The notes beneath the pieces were generated by a model. The model saw only the letters and a list, made by a program, of their open reading frames with translations, did no database searches and was not told the DNA's origin. The translations under genes were made by a program, and so were the position numbers. From Campylobacteraceae bacterium (GTDB lineage: Bacteria > Campylobacterota > Campylobacteria > Campylobacterales > Sulfurovaceae), in the NCBI GenBank assembly GCA_027022775.1, contig JALVXO010000209.1, forward strand, positions 1-8,299: a stretch of 8,299 nt of DNA. Direction: 5' to 3'. This document shows, in pieces, positions 1 to 4,602 of the stretch (its first letter is position 1; each line of letters starts with the position of its first letter).

Positions 1-387
1 GAGGTAAAAGACGGTTACGGGCAGAATTTTTTGATTAATAAAGGGTTTGCAAAGCTTGCTACGCCTGAAGTTGTTGCGCAGTGGGAAGAGCAAAAAGCTA
101 AAGAGGCGGCAGCTTTAGCGGCAGAGATTGCAAAGCTGGAAGAGTATAAAGCAAAGTTAGAGGCGAATGAACTTAAAATCGAGCGCGAAAAGGCGCCGGT
201 TGGAATTAAAGGTTCTGTAACAAATGCCATTATTGCCCAAGAGCTTAAAGATAAAATGGGAATAGATATAGACAAAAAAAGCATTAACCTTAAAAAAGCT
301 ATTAAAAGCGAAGGTGTTACCGAAGTGGATATTAAGCTAGGTCACGGTATTCATGCTACGCTTAAAGTCAATGTTGTAGGGGTGTAA
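1..387 (+). CDS. rplI: 50S ribosomal protein L9, 5'-truncated by the window edge
   Basis: L9 is a structural protein of the large ribosomal subunit that binds 23S rRNA. Reading frame 1 is open from the first base, so the gene enters the window already in progress. 128 residues are visible of a usual total near 148, which leaves about 20 N-terminal residues missing. The visible part begins with the end of the L9 signature (DGYGQNFLINKGFA). A long charged connecting helix rich in Ala, Glu and Lys follows at about residues 30-65, and then the C-terminal domain with VTNAIIAQEL and GHGIHATLKVNV. The Met-initiated reading from position 31 is an artefact, because TTG there is an internal Leu codon of the conserved motif. 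The gene ends 2 nt before hslV, so it is probably the first visible gene of an rplI-hslV-hslU operon. Identification is firm. Confidence 0.96.
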   Translation, partial: EVKDGYGQNFLINKGFAKLATPEVVAQWEEQKAKEAAALAAEIAKLEEYKAKLEANELKIEREKAPVGIKGSVTNAIIAQELKDKMGIDIDKKSINLKKAIKSEGVTEVDIKLGHGIHATLKVNVVGV

Positions 388-389
388 GA

Positions 390-923
390 ATGTTTAAAGC
401 TACCACCATTTTAGCTTATAAAAGCGACAGAGGCGCGGTTATCGGAGGCGACGGGCAGGTTACCTTTGGGAATACCGTGCTAAAAGGGAATGCAACTAAA
501 ATACGCACACTTTACGATGGTAAAGTGCTTGCGGGATTTGCCGGAAGCACAGCCGATGCTTTTAAGCTGTTTGAAATGTTTGAAGGGATACTCTCTGAAA
601 AGCGCGGCGATTTGCTTAAATCGGTTGTAGAGTTTGCAAAACAGTGGCGCCAGGATAAGTATCTGCGCCAGTTAGAGGCTATGATGCTTGTTTTAAACAA
701 AGAGCATATTTTTATTTTAAGCGGAACGGGCGATGTTGTAGAGCCTGAAGACGGCGAGCTTGCAGCAATAGGAAGCGGCGGAAGCTACGCTATAAGCGCT
801 GCAAGGGCGCTAAAACGCCACGCAAACCTTGAGCCGATAGAGCTTGTAAAAGAGAGTTTGCAAATTGCGGGCGAACTCTGTATATATACCAATACAAATA
901 TTAAAACATTGGAGTTGAAATAG
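390..923 (+). CDS. hslV: HslV, peptidase subunit of the ATP-dependent HslVU protease
   Basis: HslV is the cytoplasmic threonine peptidase that forms a double-hexameric barrel and degrades proteins unfolded by HslU. The 177-residue product has normal family length. The catalytic N-terminal Thr is Thr5, exposed after removal of a four-residue propeptide (MFKA before TT). Counting from it, Gly-Asp at mature 16-17 and Lys33 (in KGNATKIR) fall where the family needs them. The GSGGSY segment (about residues 128-133) and IAGELCIYTN complete the fold. The four-residue propeptide is longer than the single Met of E. coli HslV and, from memory, matches Campylobacter. The ATG lies 2 nt after the rplI stop, with GGGG at 379-382 as its likely ribosome binding site. 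The stop codon shares one base with the hslU start. Very secure. Confidence 0.97.
   Translation: MFKATTILAYKSDRGAVIGGDGQVTFGNTVLKGNATKIRTLYDGKVLAGFAGSTADAFKLFEMFEGILSEKRGDLLKSVVEFAKQWRQDKYLRQLEAMMLVLNKEHIFILSGTGDVVEPEDGELAAIGSGGSYAISAARALKRHANLEPIELVKESLQIAGELCIYTNTNIKTLELK
911..914 (+). promoter_or_regulatory. Ribosome binding site deciding the hslU GTG start
   Basis: GGAG lies 8 nt upstream of the GTG at 923 and inside the end of hslV. The ATG at 938, five codons further in, has no comparable purine-rich site, so the overlapping GTG is preferred. Confidence 0.7.
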
Positions 924-2260
924 TGAGTGCAGATAATATGACACCAAAACAGATTGTAGAGTATTTAAATAGATATGTTGTAGGGCAGGGTGATGCCAAA
1001 AGAGTAATTGCTATTGCCTTGCGTAACCGATGGCGCCGCATGCAGCTGGATGAGACTATGGCGCAAGAGGTCACGCCTAAAAATATTTTAATGATAGGAA
1101 GCACCGGGGTTGGTAAAACCGAAATTGCAAGACGCTTGGCAAAAATGATGAGCCTCCCTTTTGTTAAGGTTGAGGCGAGCAAATATACCGAAGTTGGCTT
1201 TGTGGGGCGCGATGTTGAATCGATGGTGCGCGATTTGGCGCTTGAGGCTTACAGCTTGATTAAAAAAGAAGAGGCGGAGAAAAATAAAGAGAAAATAGAA
1301 GCATATGTAGAGAATAAAATTATAGAAAAACTATTGCCGCCGCTGCCAAAGGGTGCTAGCGAAGAGAAACTGCGCGATTACGACAGAGCGTTTGCCAGAA
1401 AGCAGGAGCAGCTGGCAAAAGGGGAGCTTGATAATTTAAAAATCGAAATTGATGTTGCCGAAATCACAGTTGATATTGCATCTAATCCGAATGTGCCGCC
1501 GGAAATGGCAGAGGTGCAAGAGTCGATAATCAGGGTTATTGGCGGGATGAACCGCAAAAAGAAAAAAGAGGTTACGGTTAAAGAGGCAAAAAAGATTTTA
1601 GCAAACGAAGCGGCAAAAGAGCTTTTTAACGAAGAGGAGCTAAAGCAAAAGGCGCTGGAGCGCGCTAGAAGCGGCGGGATTATTTTTATTGACGAGATAG
1701 ATAAAATTGCAGTAAGCGCAGCATCGAGTTCGCGCCAAGACCCTAGCAAAGAGGGGGTTCAGCGCGATTTGCTGCCAATTGTTGAAGGAAGCAGCGTAAA
1801 GACCAAAATAGGCACGCTCGATACCGATCATATTCTGTTTATTGCAGCAGGGGCGTTCCATTTAAGCAAGCCAAGCGATTTGATACCTGAATTGCAAGGG
1901 CGCTTTCCGCTGCGTGTAGAGCTGGATTCGCTAGATGAAGAGGCGCTTTACAGAATTTTAACAGAACCTGCAAATTCGCTTGTAAACCAGTATAAGGCGC
2001 TTTTAAAAGTTGAGGGCGTAGAGCTTGATTTTGAAGATGAAGCATTAAGAGCAATTGCAAAATACTCCGCTTTGGCAAATGAAAAAACCGAAGATATAGG
2101 GGCTAGAAGACTCCATACGGTTATGGAAAAACTGCTTGAAGATATCAGCTTTGAAGCCGATGAATTGAGCGGGCAGACAGTCGTGATAGATGAGAAAATG
2201 GTAGATGAGAAGTTAAGTTCGCTTGTAGAGAGCGAGGATACGACGAGATATATTTTATAG
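923..2260 (+). CDS. hslU: HslU, AAA+ unfoldase subunit of the HslVU protease
   Basis: HslU is the hexameric ATPase that recognises substrates, unfolds them and threads them into HslV. The 445-residue product has family length. Walker A is GSTGVGKT (59-66) and Walker B is IIFIDEID (253-260). The pore loop is GFVG (92-95) where E. coli has GYVG; I recall GFVG in Campylobacter too. The variable intermediate (I) domain spans roughly 110-240 and is charged and helical. GVQRDLLPIVEG and ELQGRFPLRVEL (region of the arginine finger) follow. Sensor 2 is IGARRLHTV (392-400). The C-terminal tail ends in RYIL, as expected for the segment that docks into HslV. The GTG start overlaps the hslV stop by 1 nt and has a GGAG site 8 nt upstream. 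The first heptamer of a repeat array begins on the base after the stop codon. Very secure. Confidence 0.97.
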   Translation: MSADNMTPKQIVEYLNRYVVGQGDAKRVIAIALRNRWRRMQLDETMAQEVTPKNILMIGSTGVGKTEIARRLAKMMSLPFVKVEASKYTEVGFVGRDVESMVRDLALEAYSLIKKEEAEKNKEKIEAYVENKIIEKLLPPLPKGASEEKLRDYDRAFARKQEQLAKGELDNLKIEIDVAEITVDIASNPNVPPEMAEVQESIIRVIGGMNRKKKKEVTVKEAKKILANEAAKELFNEEELKQKALERARSGGIIFIDEIDKIAVSAASSSRQDPSKEGVQRDLLPIVEGSSVKTKIGTLDTDHILFIAAGAFHLSKPSDLIPELQGRFPLRVELDSLDEEALYRILTEPANSLVNQYKALLKVEGVELDFEDEALRAIAKYSALANEKTEDIGARRLHTVMEKLLEDISFEADELSGQTVVIDEKMVDEKLSSLVESEDTTRYIL

Positions 2261-2372
2261 TTGATAATTGATAATGGAGAATTGATAATTTAGGGGTGAG
2301 GGTTGAGGTTTTAGGGTTGAGGCGGTAGGCTGAAAGTGTAAAGTCAAAAGCATAAAGCTAAAAATGAAAAGC
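2261..2372 (+). repeat. Degenerate heptamer tandem array, 16 contiguous units
   Basis: Cut every seven bases from the base after the hslU stop, this stretch gives 16 units with no gap. All sixteen have A at position 4 and a purine at position 6. Units are similar but rarely identical. Neighbours resemble each other most: a first block near TTGATAA, a middle block near TTGAGGY or TTTAGGG, and a last block near NNAAAGC (for example CAAAAGC, ATAAAGC). The order suggests local copying with drift rather than simple slippage of one fixed unit. The array ends five bases before a REP-like palindrome. Heptameric tandem repeats (STRR sequences) are known from cyanobacteria; I know of no described counterpart in this group. 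Confidence 0.85.
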
Positions 2373-2377
2373 AATTT

Positions 2378-2405
2378 GTCATTCCTGCGAAAGCAGGAAT
2401 CCACA
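2378..2405 (+). repeat. REP-like palindrome, copy 1 (CATTCCTGC type)
   Basis: A perfect 8-bp stem (ATTCCTGC at 2381-2388 with GCAGGAAT at 2393-2400) closes a GAAA loop, flanked by GTC and CCACA. Apart from one base pair, it matches the copy at 2572-2600. The motif belongs to a widely dispersed bacterial intergenic repeat type with an ATTCCYGC stem and a following CCA. In other bacteria such palindromes are often linked to REP-associated (Y1-type) tyrosine transposases, but no such gene lies in this window. Confidence 0.8.
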
Positions 2406-2427
2406 TACAGATTACGGAAAATAAGTT

Positions 2428-2462
2428 TTCTAATCTCTAATCTCTCTTCTCTATTTTTTCTT
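2428..2462 (-). repeat. Degenerate heptamer array, 5 units, minus strand
   Basis: Read on the minus strand, this pyrimidine-rich stretch resolves into five heptamers (AAGAAAA, AATAGAG and so on), all with A at position 4 and at position 6. The orientation is opposite to the array at 2261-2372, and the REP-like palindrome at 2378-2405 lies between the two. Confidence 0.65.
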
Positions 2463-2463
2463 G

Positions 2464-2485
2464 TCCCAAAGCTCCAGCTTTGGGA
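2464..2485 (+). repeat. Palindrome with AAGC-TCCA-GCTT core
   Basis: TCCCAAAGC (2464-2472) and GCTTTGGGA (2477-2485) are perfectly complementary around a TCCA loop. No T run follows it on the plus strand, which argues against an intrinsic terminator. The core AAGCTCCRGCTT recurs on the opposite strand at 2534-2545, so this is one arm of an inverted pair. Confidence 0.75.
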
Positions 2486-2526
2486 TACATATTAGAACAT
2501 TGGCAAATAATATAATTCTGATATTG

Positions 2527-2552
2527 GGTTGCGAAGCCGGAGCTTCGCAACC
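2527..2552 (-). repeat. Palindrome with AAGC-TCCG-GCTT core, inverted partner
   Basis: GGTTGCGAAGC (2527-2537) pairs perfectly with GCTTCGCAACC (2542-2552) around a four-base loop. On the minus strand the centre reads AAGC-TCCG-GCTT, the same core as the palindrome at 2464-2485. Outside the core the two stems are unrelated, yet each is self-complementary. The two palindromes flank a weaker inverted repeat (2489-2497 with 2516-2524), so 2464-2552 resembles a REPIN-type unit. Confidence 0.75.
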
Positions 2553-2571
2553 AGGAAAAAAGCTGCCATTG

Positions 2572-2600
2572 CGTCATTCCCGCGAAAGCGGGAATCCACA
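2572..2600 (+). repeat. REP-like palindrome, copy 2 (CATTCCCGC type)
   Basis: A perfect 8-bp stem (ATTCCCGC at 2576-2583 with GCGGGAAT at 2588-2595) closes the same GAAA loop as copy 1, with CGTC before and CCACA after. Relative to copy 1, a T-A stem pair has become C-G, so both arms changed together. The end GAATCCAC (2592-2599) is complementary to GTGGATTC (2652-2659). A further inverted repeat (2609-2619 with 2631-2642) is nested between them, giving a second REPIN-like unit. Confidence 0.8.
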
Positions 2601-2662
2601 GGCTTTGTAACCAAAAAGTTTGGATTTCTTACTTTTTTGGTTATTTAAACCGTGGATTCATT

Positions 2663-2690
2663 CGGAAAACAGATAGCAGAGAACAGAAAA
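2663..2690 (+). repeat. Degenerate heptamer array, 4 units, plus strand
   Basis: Four heptamers in a row (CGGAAAA, CAGATAG, CAGAGAA, CAGAAAA), all with A at position 4 and position 6. They are largely complementary to the minus-strand array at 2713-2740, so the two could fold into an imperfect hairpin with an AT-rich loop at 2691-2712. Confidence 0.65.
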
Positions 2691-2712
2691 CGGTAATAAA
2701 AAATATTTACAG

Positions 2713-2740
2713 TTTTCCGTTTTCCGCTTTCAGTTTTCTG
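2713..2740 (-). repeat. Degenerate heptamer array, 4 units, minus strand
   Basis: On the minus strand the units are CAGAAAA, CTGAAAG, CGGAAAA and CGGAAAA, again with A at positions 4 and 6. CAGAAAA and CGGAAAA also occur in the plus-strand array at 2663-2690. That shows the two are members of one family in opposite orientation. Confidence 0.65.
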
Positions 2741-2771
2741 CACGGAATGACGGGGTGCAATTCTTTGTCGG

Positions 2772-2806
2772 CTTTTAGCTTTTGGCTTTAAGCTTTTTGC
2801 ATTTTA
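2772..2806 (-). repeat. Degenerate heptamer array, 5 units, minus strand
   Basis: Read on the minus strand, five heptamers follow each other (TAAAATG, CAAAAAG, CTTAAAG, CCAAAAG, CTAAAAG), all with A at position 4. A looser sixth unit may extend the array to 2765. They resemble the last block of the array at 2261-2372 in the opposite orientation, so related arrays bracket the whole repeat zone. Confidence 0.6.
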
Positions 2807-2837
2807 TGGATATAAAATCCTTAACTTAATGGCATTG

Positions 2838-2862
2838 AGGGGCAGCCCTTGTGGCTGCCCCT
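2838..2862. repeat. Palindrome AGGGGCAGCC / GGCTGCCCCT before era
   Basis: A perfect 10-bp GC-rich stem (2838-2847 with 2853-2862) closes a CTTGT loop, 33 nt upstream of the era start. It resembles the GGGGCAG...CTGCCCC intergenic repeat type seen in many unrelated bacteria. No T run follows on either strand, so an intrinsic terminator is unlikely. If era transcripts begin upstream of it, it would form a stable hairpin in the leader. Confidence 0.7.
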
Positions 2863-2867
2863 ACGGT

Positions 2868-2873
2868 TATAAT
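2868..2873 (+). promoter_or_regulatory. Probable -10 box of the era promoter
   Basis: TATAAT is a perfect -10 match 22 nt before the era ATG, which would give a short leader that still includes the AAGGAG ribosome binding site (2886-2891). No clear -35 is seen; Campylobacterota housekeeping promoters usually lack one. A second candidate, TATAAA at 2811-2816, has T-rich blocks upstream and would put the 2838-2862 hairpin in the leader. Confidence 0.5.
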
Positions 2874-2895
2874 TGCATAAATTATAAGGAGTTAA

Positions 2896-3786
2896 ATGGA
2901 AGAGAATCAAAAAGCGGGATTTGTGGCTGTTGTGGGGCGGCCTAATGCGGGTAAGAGCACACTGCTAAACTATTTGGCAGAGTATAAGCTTGCTATGGTT
3001 TCTAAAAAGGCGCAAGCTACCAGAAAGAGGATGAATATTATTGTAATGCACAAAAATACGCAGATTATTTTTGTTGACACTCCCGGAATTCACCAAAAAG
3101 AGAAGCTGCTAAACCGGTTTATGCTTGATGAAGCGTTAAAAGCTCTGGGTGATAGCGATTTACATCTTTTCTTAGCCCCTGTTAACGACTCTTTGGAGCA
3201 TTACGAAGAGTTTTTAGAGTTAAGAAAAAAGAAAAATATTCCCCATATTGTGCTTTTAACTAAAGTTGACAGAGTCAGTAACGAGAGGGTTTTAAAAAAA
3301 CTGCAAGAGTATAGCAAATATGCTAATGAGTTTGAAGCTATAATTCCTTTTAGCGTAAAAAAGGGCGGCAGCAAAGAGCAGCTTTTAAATGAAATCAGCA
3401 AATATCTGCCCGAACACCCTTGGCTGTATGATAGCGAACTGCTTACAACAGAAAACATAAGAGATATCTACAAAGAGTTAATCCGCGAAGCGATTTTTGA
3501 GAAATTGAGCGAAGAGATACCTTACGAGAGCGATGTAATAATAGAAAAAATAGATGAGCAAGAGAATTTAGATATTGTTATGGCAACAATTGTTGTAGAG
3601 AAAGAGACCCAAAAAAGAATGATAATAGGCAAAAAAGCCCAAACCATAAAAAGAGTAGGCAAATATGCAAGAGAACAGATGGAAGAGTTCTCCGGCAAAA
3701 AGATATATCTTGATTTAAATGTCAGTGTAAAAAAGGGGTGGAGCAAAAACCGAAAATTCCTTGAGGATTTGGGGTATATTTTTTAA
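2896..3786 (+). CDS. era: Era, GTPase for 30S ribosome assembly
   Basis: Era binds the 3' end of 16S rRNA and helps mature the small subunit. The 296-residue product has family length. The GTPase domain shows G1 GRPNAGKS (14-21), the switch I Thr in QATRKR (about 42), G3 DTPG (61-64) and a G4 of TKVD (122-125) in place of NKxD. The C-terminal type II KH domain follows, with EEIPYESDV (about 206-214) and IGKKAQTIKRVGKYAR (244-259). Two oddities stand out. G4 has Thr for Asn, a substitution found in several GTPases. The KH loop reads GKKA (245-248), so the second Gly of GxxG is Ala. The ATG has a strong AAGGAG site 4 nt upstream. The stop codon overlaps the convergent permease gene by 4 nt, with no terminator between them. 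Identity is secure. Confidence 0.95.
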   Translation: MEENQKAGFVAVVGRPNAGKSTLLNYLAEYKLAMVSKKAQATRKRMNIIVMHKNTQIIFVDTPGIHQKEKLLNRFMLDEALKALGDSDLHLFLAPVNDSLEHYEEFLELRKKKNIPHIVLLTKVDRVSNERVLKKLQEYSKYANEFEAIIPFSVKKGGSKEQLLNEISKYLPEHPWLYDSELLTTENIRDIYKELIREAIFEKLSEEIPYESDVIIEKIDEQENLDIVMATIVVEKETQKRMIIGKKAQTIKRVGKYAREQMEEFSGKKIYLDLNVSVKKGWSKNRKFLEDLGYIF

Positions 3787-4601
3787 CTTTTAGCAACGGC
3801 GCTCTCTTTTAAATTGGATATTTGCTGAAGATAATCAGAAACTTGGATTAAGCTAAAAGTAACCAAAAAGATAAAAAGCCCTGGGAAAAAACTTACCCAC
3901 CAGGCTATTTCCATAACAGATTTGCCGCTGCTTAAAATTGAACCCCAGCTCATATTTGGCGGAGTTATGCCAAGACCAAGGTAGCTTAATCCGCTTTCTG
4001 CCAAAATCGCTCCGCTTACTCCAAATGAGAAACTTACAAAAAATATAGGCGCCAAAAGAGGCAAAAAGTATTTAAATACAATTTTGAAATTGGATACATT
4101 TGCTATTTTTAAAACTTTTATAAACGGCTGGCTTGAGATTTGGTAAGCTTGTGCGCGAATAAGCCTGGCTGTTCCCATCCAGCCTGTAAGAGCTATAACG
4201 ATTATTAATATAAGTGAAGATGCTTCGATATAACTAACCAGGGTTAAAAGCAGGAAAAAGGTTGGAAAAGTTAAAAACAGGTCTACAATAAGTACAAAAA
4301 GTTTATCCCACCACCCTTTTAAATAACCAGCAAAAACACCATAAACCAAGCCAATTAAAGATGCAATAAAAGCAGAACCGACTCCTATTATAATAGATAC
4401 TTGCCCTCCTTTTATCACTCTTGCCAAAAGGTCGCGCCCTAATCTGTCAGTTCCCAGAGGATGTGCCAGAGATGGAGCCTGCAAAATTGCTTCTTTGTTA
4501 AATTCATAAGGGGATGTGTGATAAATAAAAGGTCCTAAAAAAGATAAAAGAAATATAAAAATCAAAATGCCAATAGATATTTTGGGAATTTTTACCTCCA
4601 T
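3783..4601 (-). CDS. DppC/OppC-type ABC transporter inner-membrane permease
   Basis: This is an inner-membrane channel subunit of the peptide/nickel (DppBC) class of ABC importers. The 272 residues begin with one membrane segment (about 8-27) and the OppC_N-type region ending in HPLGTDRLGRDLL (47-59). Five more hydrophobic segments follow, at about 68-92, 101-125, 128-145, 184-204 and 236-258. The C-terminal signature ESGLSYLGLGITPP with MSWG is at 202-220. The cytoplasmic EAA loop, which contacts the ATPase, is degenerate: the stretch FIKVLKIANVSNFKIVF with YFLP (160-181) has lost the usual E-A-A and central Gly. No partner permease, ATPase or binding protein is present here, so the substrate cannot be called. 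It lies 1 nt after rsmD, so it is co-transcribed, with GAGGA as its ribosome site. It ends in a 4-nt overlap with era. Confidence 0.88.
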   Translation of the reverse strand: MEVKIPKISIGILIFIFLLSFLGPFIYHTSPYEFNKEAILQAPSLAHPLGTDRLGRDLLARVIKGGQVSIIIGVGSAFIASLIGLVYGVFAGYLKGWWDKLFVLIVDLFLTFPTFFLLLTLVSYIEASSLILIIVIALTGWMGTARLIRAQAYQISSQPFIKVLKIANVSNFKIVFKYFLPLLAPIFFVSFSFGVSGAILAESGLSYLGLGITPPNMSWGSILSSGKSVMEIAWWVSFFPGLFIFLVTFSLIQVSDYLQQISNLKESAVAKS

Positions 4602-4602
4602 T

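Larger units (their letters stand above)
2652..2752 (-). repeat. Inverted REP-like element split by a heptamer hairpin
   Basis: GTGGATTC (2652-2659) and CGGAATGACG (2743-2752) match the two outer ends of the reverse complement of the REP-like copy at 2572-2600. The GC stem and GAAA loop that should lie between them are missing. In their place are about 83 bases made of two convergent heptamer arrays. The simplest reading is an inverted REP whose centre was replaced or interrupted. The outer matches are short, so chance resemblance of one half is not excluded. Confidence 0.55.
2261..2895. other. Gene-free, repeat-dense gap between hslU and era
   Basis: This 635-base stretch has no credible coding frame on either strand and no tRNA-like cloverleaf that I could see. 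It is almost filled by two kinds of repeat: degenerate 7-base arrays (2261-2372, 2428-2462, 2663-2690, 2713-2740, 2772-2806) and short perfect palindromes (2381-2400, 2464-2485, 2527-2552, 2576-2595, 2838-2862, plus a split one at 2652-2752). The last ~30 bases hold a likely era promoter and ribosome binding site. The rest of the window is gene-dense with gaps below 90 bases, so this is a local repeat sink. None of the hairpins is followed by a T tract on the strand where it would end hslU transcription. Confidence 0.85.

Noticed and set aside
31..387. L9 starting at the TTG codon at 31.
   Set aside because: The frame is open to base 1 and the upstream residues belong to the conserved L9 signature, so this is an internal Leu codon of a gene cut by the window edge.
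1378..1749. Long minus-strand open frames inside hslU, and similar frames opposite rplI, hslV and era.
   Set aside because: They are antisense shadows of strongly conserved genes, rich in Ser, Leu and Phe, without recognisable motifs or ribosome binding sites.
2289..2323. Units such as TTTAGGG and TTGAGGC look like eukaryotic telomere repeats.
   Set aside because: The resemblance is confined to the middle of the array. Neighbouring units (TTGATAA, CAAAAGC) do not fit, and the locus is a bacterial chromosome interior between hslU and era.
2381..2552. Strong hairpins downstream of hslU as intrinsic terminators.
   Set aside because: None of the stems at 2381-2400, 2464-2485 or 2527-2552 is followed by a T tract on the plus strand. 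The T-rich run at 2454-2462 comes before its neighbouring stem, not after it.
2378..2600. Near-identical copies at 2378-2405 and 2572-2600 as a possible CRISPR array.
   Set aside because: There are only two direct copies, about 170 bases apart, and the intervening DNA is filled by other palindromes and a heptamer array. There is no regular spacer length and no cas gene.
2261..2895. A degraded gene or small protein in the gap.
   Set aside because: Stops occur in all frames and the repeats account for most of the sequence. No conserved-looking peptide was seen.
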